From assembly GCA_003535195.1 (NCBI GenBank), contig DOHN01000202.1:56684-73689 (forward strand): 17,006 bases of DNA. Direction: 5' to 3'. Under the pieces are notes generated by a model. It saw nothing but the letters and a program-made list of their open reading frames with translations. It searched no databases and was not told where the DNA came from. The position numbers and the translations under genes are program-made. This document shows, in pieces, positions 8,112 through 14,532 of the stretch (position 1 is the first letter of the stretch; every line of letters begins with the position of its first letter). The stretch comes from Ruminiclostridium sp. Its GTDB lineage: Bacteria; Bacillota; Clostridia; DSM-8532.

Positions 8112-8498
8112 TCAAACTGCCTTTCCGAGCTTTTTAGTCATGGTCATAACAATGTTTTCATTTTGATTGAAATCGACTTCATCCATGAGGGACTGAATAA
8201 TGGCCAGGGCAAAGTTATCATTTTCACCATCAAAAAGGTTTAAGCCTGTTTGATTCGCAAGGATGAAAGCAATTGAAAGTCCGTCGCCGGTATTGGTAAA
8301 CTCTATGGTGATTCTCTCCTCCGAAAGCCGCTTTTCAATGATCTTGCTCAGAACCTCCGACAGCGCAACCTTGATATCTTCAATGGTATCAAAGTCAAAG
8401 CCCATATGGCTGGCAATGCCCGAGGCAGTAAGTCTGGTAACACTTACATATTCAGCCTTTAAAGGAATTAAGACCGATACGGTATCAGACATTTTCAT
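8112..8498 (-). CDS. rsbW: RsbW-like anti-sigma factor with degenerate ATP-binding site
   Basis: 128 residues aligning by eye with RsbW over its N-terminal half: IPLKAEYVSVTRLTASGIASHMGF and IEDIKVALSE match the family closely, and SLMDEV near the end is also conserved. The ATP site is not. The N-box Asn is Lys52 (SEVLSKII where TNAV-type is expected), though Glu48 remains; the G1 DxGxG motif is replaced by NQTG; the ATP lid is about 20 residues shorter; the G2 glycines are replaced by DNFAL. The fold may be kept for sigma binding, but kinase activity looks lost. The start overlaps the rsbV-like stop (ATGA), and an alternative ATG at 8492 is equally well spaced. I use the symbol by homology only. 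Confidence 0.83.
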   Translation of the reverse strand: MKMSDTVSVLIPLKAEYVSVTRLTASGIASHMGFDFDTIEDIKVALSEVLSKIIEKRLSEERITIEFTNTGDGLSIAFILANQTGLNLFDGENDNFALAIIQSLMDEVDFNQNENIVMTMTKKLGKAV

Positions 8499-8809
8499 GC
8501 TCCGGCCTCCTCCATGATAAACACCTTATCCAGTCCTGTAATTCTAAACAGCTTCCGCACCGTACTCTTGGGATTTTTGATCACAATATCATGATTCTGC
8601 TGCTTGATCCTTTTCAGGGCCCCTACGAGGATACCAAGGCCCATGCTGTCTATATAGGATAAATCACTGCAGTCCAAAATAACGTCCTGGCCTCCCTCGC
8701 CTATGCTGTTGTAGAGTCTTTCCTTGAAATCGGAAGCCGAATAAATATCGATCTCACCCTTAAGATGAATGACATGGCCTCCGGTGTTTTCCACACTCAA
8801 CTCAAACAT
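8495..8809 (-). CDS. rsbV: STAS-domain anti-sigma factor antagonist (RsbV-like)
   Basis: 104 residues from ATG 8809, chosen for GGGAGGG just upstream; an in-frame TTG six codons earlier lies before that ribosome site. This is a STAS domain protein: GEIDIYSASDFKERL near the N-terminus, then SYIDSMGLGILVGALK, in which Ser55 (the S of DSMGLG) is the position phosphorylated in RsbV and SpoIIAA. The unphosphorylated form binds the anti-sigma factor and frees the sigma factor. It is first in the four-gene operon and overlaps the next gene by four bases. No convincing promoter was found in the 60-nt gap after lysS and no terminator is seen there, so read-through from lysS is possible. Confidence 0.92.
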   Translation of the reverse strand: MFELSVENTGGHVIHLKGEIDIYSASDFKERLYNSIGEGGQDVILDCSDLSYIDSMGLGILVGALKRIKQQNHDIVIKNPKSTVRKLFRITGLDKVFIMEEAGA

Positions 8810-8869
8810 TTTGATCCCTCCCGGCAAAAATTAATAAAAAATTCTTCTCTATAATTGAACTGTTTCCTG

Positions 8870-10370
8870 TTAATCCTTTTCCTTTGGCTTCATAGTCGGG
8901 AATAAAAGCACATCCCTGATGGAGTAGGAATCTGTAAACAACATGATGAGACGGTCAATGCCGACACCCAGACCTCCCGTCGGCGGAAGCCCGTATTCCA
9001 GGGCAAGGACATAATCTTCATCCATCATATTAGCCTCTTCATCCCCGGCTTCTCTTTTCTTTACCTGAGCTAAGAACCGCTCTTTCTGATCAACGGGGTC
9101 ATTGAGCTCCGAGTAGGCATTGCCAAATTCACGGCCCGTCATAAAAATCTCAAATCGCTCGGTCAATTCAGGCTGATCCGGCTTGCGTTTGGTAAGCGGA
9201 GATACTTCAACGGGATAATCTATAATAAATGTAGGCTGTATTAAATTAGGCTCTGCAAATTCTTCGAACAGAAGGCTCAAAATTTCGCCTTTCACAGGGC
9301 TGCCTTCTACGGTAAGGCCCTTTTTGCGTGCCGCTTCCCTGGCTTCTTCATCTGTTTTGATGGTTTTAAAGTCCACGCCCGCATACTTATAGACCGCGTC
9401 AAGCATGGTAAGCCTGATCCATGGAGGCGTCAAATCGATCTCCTGTCCCTGGTATGACTGCCTTCATGGTGCCTAAAACCTCCTGGGCGACGGATGAAAC
9501 CATATTTTCAGCCAGCTCCATCATGCCGTGATAATCGGTATAAGCCTGATAGACCTCCATCATGGTAAATTCGGGATTATGCTTGATATCCATGCCTTCA
9601 TTGCGGAACATGCGTCCAAGCTCATATACCCGCTCCAGGCCGCCGACGATCAGGCGCTTTAAATAGAGCTCCGGGGCAATTCTTAGATACATTTCCATAT
9701 CCAGCGTATTATGGTGCGTGATAAAGGGCCTTGCTGCCGCTCCGCCCGCAATGGTATTCAAAATCGGAGTTTCAACCTCCAAAAAGTCCCTTTCGTCGAG
9801 GAACCGGCGGATGGCGGAAATAATGCGGCTTCTTACAATAAAGGTTTTTCTCACTTCCGGGTTCACGATAAGGTCAAGATAGCGCTGGCGATAGCGTATA
9901 TCCTGGTCCTTCAGGCCATGAAATTTCTCGGGCAGCGGTCTTAAGGATTTGGAAAGCAGCGTATAAGATTCTGCGTGGATGGAAATCTCCCCCATGCGGG
10001 TTTTAAAGACAAAACCGGTGACGCCGATAATATCGCCTAAATCCAGCTTTTTAAAGTTTTCATAGGGCTCCGCGCCCACATCGTTGATCCTCACATAAAG
10101 CTGGATTCTGCCATCCCTGTCCTGCAAGTCGCAAAAGGTGGATTTGCCCATGCCGCGCTTGCTCATGAGCCTTCCGGCAAGGGAAACCTGTTTGCCCTCA
10201 TAATGCTCAAAATCATTTATAATGGATTGGGTGCTGTCGGTCACATCATATTTTACAATTTTAAAAGGATCGGCATCTGCCTGCTGAAGCTCGGCCAATT
10301 TATTCCGCCTCACCATGAGAATCTCGTTTAAATCCAGTTGTTCATTTGTGTTTTCAATGATTTCAGACAT
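8870..10370 (-). pseudogene. lysS: Lysyl-tRNA synthetase (class II), frameshifted near the middle
   Basis: Charges tRNA-Lys with lysine. The N-terminal part starts at ATG 10370 behind AGGAGG and holds the OB-fold anticodon-binding domain (about residues 55-150), motif 1 (FLEVETPIL) and motif 2 ([20 protein letters not shown]). Reading continues to about 9441-9452 and then runs out of frame, stopping at 9399. The C-terminal part, including motif 3 ([13 protein letters not shown]), is open in another frame from 9433 to a stop at 8870. At the junction the expected residues [12 protein letters not shown] are split between frames. Adding 2 or 5 bases would restore an enzyme of about 500 residues, the normal length. 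No in-frame ribosome site starts the second half, so it is unlikely to be a designed split gene. Either an assembly error or a genuine lesion is possible. Confidence 0.9.
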
Positions 10371-10404
10371 TTTATATCCTCCTAAAGAGTTCTAGCTAAA
10401 AACT

Positions 10405-10442
10405 GAAAAAAAACAGTCTACATGAATAATATGTAAACTGTT
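10405..10442 (-). terminator. Rho-independent terminator between greA and lysS
   Basis: On the minus strand AACAGT pairs with ACTGTT, and after one mismatch TACAT pairs with ATGTA; a run of eight T residues follows (10406-10413 as A on the plus strand). It lies about 50 nt after the greA stop. It may also sit in the leader of a lysS transcript from the promoter at 10456-10484. Confidence 0.85.
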
Positions 10443-10455
10443 ATTGTATCAAATT

Positions 10456-10484
10456 ATTATACATGATTTTAATATCACAAACAA
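10456..10484 (-). promoter_or_regulatory. Possible SigA promoter for lysS, upstream of the terminator hairpin
   Basis: Minus strand -10 TATAAT (10456-10461), spacer 17, -35 TTGTTT (10479-10484, three of six consensus bases). It starts just after the greA stop codon. A transcript from it would pass through the hairpin at 10405-10442 before lysS. Confidence 0.4.
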
Positions 10485-10490
10485 GGATAT

Positions 10491-10967
10491 TTACTTACGG
10501 ATGTCGATGATCTTATACTTAATCTTCCCTCCGGGGACATCGATCTCCACTGTATCGCCAACTTTATGACCCAACAGAGCCCTTCCTACAGGAGATTCGT
10601 TGGAAATTCTGGAAGCCATAGGATCGGCCTCTGTAGAACCTACAATCTGATATTCAAATTCGTCCTTTGATTTAGGCTCCAAAATTTTGACTTTTGTGCC
10701 CAGGTTTACAACCTTGGTATCCACATCATCTTCATCAATAACAGCTGCATTCTTAAGCATGGCATCAAGCTGCATAATGCGGGCTTCATTTTGAGCCTGC
10801 TCATTTTTAGCATCATCATATTCCGAGTTCTCGGAAATATCTCCGAAGGCTAATGCCTGTTTAATTCTGTCTGCTATCTCTTTTCTTTTTTCGCCTTTAA
10901 GGAATTCGAGCTCCTCTTCAAGTTTTTTCAGACCTTCGTAAGTAAGAAGAACTTCTTTATTACCCAT
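10491..10967 (-). CDS. greA: Transcription elongation factor GreA
   Basis: Binds the RNA polymerase secondary channel and stimulates cleavage of backtracked RNA, rescuing stalled complexes. The 158-residue length is standard. The N-terminal coiled coil spans about residues 8-75 with the acidic tip [13 protein letters not shown], whose Asp43 and Glu46 coordinate the catalytic magnesium in the family; the C-terminal FKBP-like domain follows, ending in the typical [16 protein letters not shown] 10967 has GGGGAG upstream at about 7 nt. A perfect consensus promoter precedes it (11034-11062) and a strong terminator follows, so it is probably a monocistronic, constitutively expressed gene. Confidence 0.97.
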   Translation of the reverse strand: MGNKEVLLTYEGLKKLEEELEFLKGEKRKEIADRIKQALAFGDISENSEYDDAKNEQAQNEARIMQLDAMLKNAAVIDEDDVDTKVVNLGTKVKILEPKSKDEFEYQIVGSTEADPMASRISNESPVGRALLGHKVGDTVEIDVPGGKIKYKIIDIRK

Positions 10968-11033
10968 TTTTTTCTCCCCTTTTTAGTATTGGTTGCCTTT
11001 GTTGACAATGATACCTAATTAGCATTAGCATAC

Positions 11034-11062
11034 ATTATAGTGTACTGTTTTTTAGATGTCAA
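11034..11062 (-). promoter_or_regulatory. Perfect consensus SigA promoter for greA
   Basis: Minus strand: TTGACA (11057-11062), 17-bp spacer, TATAAT (11034-11039). The stop codon TGA of the upstream gene (11059-11061) lies within the -35 hexamer. Downstream, the motif ATGCTA is repeated directly (ATGCTAATGCTAAT). Confidence 0.88.
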
Positions 11063-11937
11063 GATTTAAAAGAAAGCCTCATTCCAAGCTTTAATGAAGC
11101 TTCTGTGCAGGTTATATCCCAGGCCTTTGCCCCCATTGTGAGAATGACACCCTCAAGAACTCCTTCCTCCCATGACTTCAAAATATTATGTCCTAGTCTT
11201 CTCTTGATTCTGTCCGAAAATTCTAAGAGAATATTGAATATTTTCTTGTTTTTCGTATCAATGATTTTCATATTTCCAAAGTCTAAAATAATTCCGTCAA
11301 ATCTTTCAGGCAGAGCATCAAAACTATGATGGTCAAGGGGAAACCGAATCCATAGCGCGGACCTATTCAAAACCTCCGGGTCATTGGTAATATGCACAGG
11401 GATTCCGGTTTCGGCAAAAGCCTCCTCTGCTTCATCGGGGGGACGGCTTCCTTCCGGAAGCAGGATATTCATGGCTTTGACTTTTGTGATAAGTTTGCTG
11501 ATAGCATTTTCCAAATAAATCGAGCCCCCGGTTATCGTAATCTCTCTGGAACTTAAATTTCCTATGCCATGGACCAGCTTTATCGTTTCAAGAAAGCGGT
11601 TAGATGCTGCCTCGGCCAGAGCTTTCTCAAAAGGGAATTCATTGGGATCATAAAGACCCTTTAATTTAGGATGCTCCAGGACAGGCCATGCTCCCTCCTC
11701 CTCAAAGATCCTGTCCAGCTTAAGCTTTAATTTTCTCCTGGCAGCCATATTGTCCAATTCCTCCCCATTCTGCAGTGGAATCGAACATATCGTCAGGTTC
11801 AGTCCTTCCATGAGCCCAATACGGTGGGTCTCTATAAAAATGGAATGAAAAAAGAAAGACCTCACCGTGGAATAGACCTTAAGCAGCATTCCGGAGGCTG
11901 CCCCGGTCCTGGAAGGAACGATCATTCCTATATTCAT
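11059..11937 (-). CDS. Conserved-looking hypothetical protein, family not recognised
   Basis: 292 residues from the second of two adjacent ATG codons (11937), which gives AGGAG a spacing of 5-6; the first ATG is only two bases from it. I recognise no named family. No signal peptide is evident. The N-terminal third is mixed hydrophobic, then a helical, charged region (about 65-115), then alternating strand-like and helical segments: REITITGGSIYLENAISKLI, VKAMNILLPEG, FDGIILDFGNMKIID. The strand-helix alternation suggests an alpha/beta, possibly Rossmann-like, fold; this is inference only. No classical nucleotide-binding glycine motif is visible. The coding character is good and there is a plausible own promoter. 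Divergent from argF; its stop lies inside the greA promoter. Confidence 0.78.
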   Translation of the reverse strand: MNIGMIVPSRTGAASGMLLKVYSTVRSFFFHSIFIETHRIGLMEGLNLTICSIPLQNGEELDNMAARRKLKLKLDRIFEEEGAWPVLEHPKLKGLYDPNEFPFEKALAEAASNRFLETIKLVHGIGNLSSREITITGGSIYLENAISKLITKVKAMNILLPEGSRPPDEAEEAFAETGIPVHITNDPEVLNRSALWIRFPLDHHSFDALPERFDGIILDFGNMKIIDTKNKKIFNILLEFSDRIKRRLGHNILKSWEEGVLEGVILTMGAKAWDITCTEASLKLGMRLSFKS

Positions 11938-11966
11938 CATAACTCCTGATGCGGAATTCCTGCTAC

Positions 11967-11995
11967 ATCATACGAGGATTGTCTTCTAATGATAA
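11967..11995 (-). promoter_or_regulatory. Possible SigA promoter for the hypothetical gene divergent from argF
   Basis: Minus strand -10 TATGAT (11967-11972), 17-bp spacer, -35 TTATCA (11990-11995). Each hexamer is one or two bases off consensus. It lies 30 nt before the chosen start codon. Confidence 0.4.
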
Positions 11996-12023
11996 CAATA
12001 ACAATAAAATAATTGAAAAGTGT

Positions 12024-12061
12024 ATTGCATTTTTATACATCTATATGTATAATCATACATA
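12024..12061 (+). promoter_or_regulatory. Tandem ARG boxes overlapping the argF promoter (ArgR/AhrC operator)
   Basis: Two 18-bp elements fit the ArgR consensus TNTGNATWWWWATNCANA. Box 1 (12024-12041) matches the whole inner core TGNATWWWWATNCA. Box 2 (12044-12061) is a perfect 7-bp palindrome TATGTAT/ATACATA around AATC, off consensus at one W position. They are 2 bp apart, close to the usual arrangement for hexameric ArgR. They cover the promoter: -35 TTGCAT (12025-12030) and -10 TATAAT (12048-12053), spacer 17. Arginine-dependent repression of argF is the expected outcome. Confidence 0.85.
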
Positions 12062-12084
12062 TATTCATTGAAAGCGGTGATATC

Positions 12085-13005
12085 ATGAAACATCTGATTT
12101 GTTTAAGCGACTGGTCCGGCCAGGAAATACAGGAAACCCTGAAGCTGGCCGAAAAATTGAAATATGAAAGCAAAAACGGCATTCGACATAACCATTTGCT
12201 GAAGAACAAAACCCTGGGTCTTATATTTGCCAAATCTTCCACTCGCACCAGAGTTTCTTTTGAGGTGGGCATGTACCAGCTGGGCGGAAATTCAATGTTT
12301 TTAAGCTCCAGCGACATTCAGCTGGGCCGTGGTGAAACCGTATCCGATACAGCTAAAACATTGTCACGGTATATAGACGGGATTATGATCAGAACCTATA
12401 AGCACAGCGATGTCGTAGATTTTTCACAATATGGCACCATTCCCGTTATAAACGGACTCACAGACAGCCAGCATCCGTGTCAGATTTTGGCCGATCTTCA
12501 AACCATTAAAGAATATAAGGGAAAGCTCCAAGGAATCAAGCTGGCCTATGTGGGAGACGGAAACAATGTTGCCAATTCTCTTCTGATCGGCTGTGCCAAG
12601 GTGGGCATGCACATATCCGTTGCCACTCCCAAAAACTATGAATGTGATGAATTTTCCGTCCGGCATGCAAAGGAAGCCGCTGTTCAGACAAATGCTTCCG
12701 TGCTGATTACCAACGACCCCTATGAAGCCGTGAAGGACGCTGATGTCATCTATACGGACACCTGGGTCAGCATGGGCATGGAAGCCGAAAAGGAAAAGCG
12801 GATTGAAAGTTTCATGCCCTATCAGGTCAATGATAAGCTGATGAAGATTGCAAAAAGCAATGCCATATTCATGCACTGTCTCCCGGCCTACAGGGGCTTC
12901 GAAGTATCCGCCGGCGTTATTGACGGACCTCAATCGGCTGTTTTCGATGAAGCCGAAAACAGGCTGCATGCTCAAAAGGCCGTTCTTGTAAAACTGCTGG
13001 GGTGA
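12085..13005 (+). CDS. argF: Ornithine carbamoyltransferase
   Basis: Converts ornithine and carbamoyl phosphate to citrulline in arginine synthesis; a cytosolic trimer. From ATG 12085 (partial site GGTGAT, spacing about 6) it is 306 residues, the family norm. Carbamoyl-phosphate loop SSTRTR at 51-56, HPCQ at 130-133, the ornithine-binding DTWVSMGME around 225-233 and HCLPAYRG with the catalytic cysteine at 264-271 are all intact. An upstream in-frame ATG at 12013 precedes the promoter and is rejected. The tandem ARG boxes and the absence of arginine-catabolism genes nearby support an anabolic role over the catabolic deiminase pathway. No other arginine gene is adjacent, so it is a solitary arg locus apart from the coupled acetyltransferase gene. 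Confidence 0.97.
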   Translation: MKHLICLSDWSGQEIQETLKLAEKLKYESKNGIRHNHLLKNKTLGLIFAKSSTRTRVSFEVGMYQLGGNSMFLSSSDIQLGRGETVSDTAKTLSRYIDGIMIRTYKHSDVVDFSQYGTIPVINGLTDSQHPCQILADLQTIKEYKGKLQGIKLAYVGDGNNVANSLLIGCAKVGMHISVATPKNYECDEFSVRHAKEAAVQTNASVLITNDPYEAVKDADVIYTDTWVSMGMEAEKEKRIESFMPYQVNDKLMKIAKSNAIFMHCLPAYRGFEVSAGVIDGPQSAVFDEAENRLHAQKAVLVKLLG

Positions 13006-13009
13006 GAAT

Positions 13010-13477
13010 ATGAATTATACGTTTATGATCAGGCGCGCATCCGTCGAGGACGCGCCTGCTGTTTATGCAATTCTCCAGTCCGCCTTTAAGGAATATGCAA
13101 AAATTACCGGTTTGGATAAGCTGGAGGCACTCTTTGAGACGGTGGACGACATCCGCGGGGAAATAGAGTCTAAAGCCGTGCACGTGGCGCTCATTGACGG
13201 CTGTATTGTCGGCACCCTAAGGCTGGATATCCATGGGGACCAAGCTTATTTAAGCCGGTTTGCCGTGGACAATCACAACCGCAATATAGGCGTTGGCAAG
13301 TCTTTGATGCATGTAGCCGATAAATATCTCCGCCATAAGGGCGTCAAAAAAGTTACACTCCATACAGATTCCAGGCATGGAGCACTCGTTCGCTTCTATT
13401 ACAGCCGCGGCTTCTTCGTGGAAGCCATCGAGACCGACCGGGGCTATCTCAGGGCCCGGCTCGTAAAGGAATACTAA
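13010..13477 (+). CDS. GNAT family N-acetyltransferase
   Basis: 155 residues with a single GNAT domain that transfers acetyl from acetyl-CoA to an amine. Motif A is visible as LSRFAVDNHNRNIGVGKSLM (about 82-101), with the pyrophosphate-binding loop RNIGVG, followed by KKVTLHTDSRHGALVRFYYSRGF, the usual C-terminal segment where a bound substrate packs. The start ATG 13010 is four bases after the argF TGA with GGGGTGAG as ribosome site, so it is the second gene of the ArgR-controlled transcript. The substrate is unknown. An arginine-pathway role such as glutamate or ornithine acetylation is possible from the context, but the sequence does not resemble the short N-acetylglutamate synthases closely enough for me to claim it. 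Confidence 0.88.
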   Translation: MNYTFMIRRASVEDAPAVYAILQSAFKEYAKITGLDKLEALFETVDDIRGEIESKAVHVALIDGCIVGTLRLDIHGDQAYLSRFAVDNHNRNIGVGKSLMHVADKYLRHKGVKKVTLHTDSRHGALVRFYYSRGFFVEAIETDRGYLRARLVKEY

Positions 13478-13510
13478 AAAATGCCGGGAAATCTTTCCCG
13501 GCATCTTCTA
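13475..13510. terminator. Bidirectional terminator between convergent GNAT and transketolase genes
   Basis: ATGCCGGGAA (13481-13490) pairs perfectly with TTCCCGGCAT (13495-13504), a 10-bp GC-rich stem with a 4-nt loop. On the minus strand it is followed by TTTTTT, a good terminator for transketolase; on the plus strand the trailing sequence CTTCTATTCC is weaker. It begins three bases after the GNAT stop. Confidence 0.87.
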
Positions 13511-13519
13511 TTCCGGCTG

Positions 13520-14458
13520 TTATTTTTTTCTTTTTAACAGGGCTTTAGCCTTTTCAACAATCTTTTCAGGGGTCAGGCCATATTTCACAATGAGATCCTG
13601 AGGCTTCCCTGACTTTCCGAACTGGTCTTCCACACCGACAAAGTCCATAGGAACGGGTGCGTTTCTGACCACAACCTCGGATACTGCGCTTCCAAGACCG
13701 CCCATAATATTATGCTCCTCGCAGGTAATAATGGCGCCCGTCTCTCTGGCAGCCTTGACGATGATTTCAGTATCAATGGGCTTAATGGTATGGAGATCTA
13801 TCACCCTTGCGGAAATCCCCTCCGCTTTCAGCCTTTCGGCGGCCTCAAGAGCCTGCTGGACCATAAATCCTGTGGCGATCAGAGTAATATTCTTGCCGTC
13901 TTTAATGGTAAGGCCCTTGCCGATTTCGAATTTAGTATTCTCCTCATAAAGAACCGGCACATCCAGGCGGCCCAATCTTAAATAAACAGGTCCGACCATT
14001 TCTGCGGCAAGCTTGACCAGAGCTCCTGTCGAAACTGCATCGGCAGGGGAAATTACGGTCATGCCGGGAATTGCACGCATCAGGGCGATATCCTCCAGCG
14101 CCTGATGGGAAGCGCCATCCTCACCGACGGTTATACCGGCATGGGTAGCTCCTATTTTAACATTCAAATGGGGATAGCCAATAGAGTTTCTGACCTGATC
14201 ATATGCCCTGCCCGAAGCAAATATGGCAAATGTGCTGGCAAAAACAGTCTTGCCGCAAGCTGCAAGGCCTGCCGCGATGGACATCATATTGCTTTCGGCA
14301 ATGCCGACATTAATGTGCCGTTCCGGATATTTCTTTTTAAATGTATCGGTTTTGGTTGATTTGGAAAGATCGGCATCTAAAACGACAATATTCGGGTTTC
14401 CTCCAATTTCAGCCAAGGCTGCTCCATAGGCTGTACGTGTAGCTATTTTCTGAGACAT
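13520..14458 (-). CDS. Transketolase, C-terminal subunit (pyrimidine-binding and C-terminal domains)
   Basis: Second half of a split, two-polypeptide transketolase, which moves two-carbon ketol units in the pentose phosphate pathway. From ATG 14458 (GGAGGT upstream at 7 nt) it has 312 residues. An in-frame ATG five codons earlier sits before the ribosome site and is rejected. The pyrimidine domain contains VGIAESNM, with Glu55 the residue that activates thiamine diphosphate in the family, then FASTFAIFASGRAYDQVRN and DGASHQALEDIALMRAIP; the C-terminal domain runs from about 190. It follows the N-subunit gene after 74 nt without a terminator, so both form one operon. Split transketolases of this kind are common in clostridia and archaea, so this is not a broken gene. 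DXS-type identity is less likely because of the length. Confidence 0.94.
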   Translation of the reverse strand: MSQKIATRTAYGAALAEIGGNPNIVVLDADLSKSTKTDTFKKKYPERHINVGIAESNMMSIAAGLAACGKTVFASTFAIFASGRAYDQVRNSIGYPHLNVKIGATHAGITVGEDGASHQALEDIALMRAIPGMTVISPADAVSTGALVKLAAEMVGPVYLRLGRLDVPVLYEENTKFEIGKGLTIKDGKNITLIATGFMVQQALEAAERLKAEGISARVIDLHTIKPIDTEIIVKAARETGAIITCEEHNIMGGLGSAVSEVVVRNAPVPMDFVGVEDQFGKSGKPQDLIVKYGLTPEKIVEKAKALLKRKK

Positions 14459-14532
14459 GGCAAATACCTCCATGATTTTATATCAATGATTTAGCGCTTA
14501 TCATATTTAAGCTGTTTCTGAAATTCAGGTTG

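Noticed and set aside
7352..8809. Calling the operon spoIIAA-spoIIAB-sigF
   Set aside because: The sigma factor has the SigB-like RDK..IPRRI block where SigF has SRSL, and the STAS and anti-sigma proteins match RsbV and RsbW more closely. A phylogeny would settle it.
8810..8869. SigB-dependent autoregulatory promoter before the rsbV-like gene
   Set aside because: No GTTTAA plus GGGTAT-like pair at a spacing of 12-15 was found here or in the end of lysS.
12424..12975. Minus-strand open frame of 183 codons antisense to argF
   Set aside because: argF has every catalytic motif on the plus strand; the antisense product looks like nothing known.
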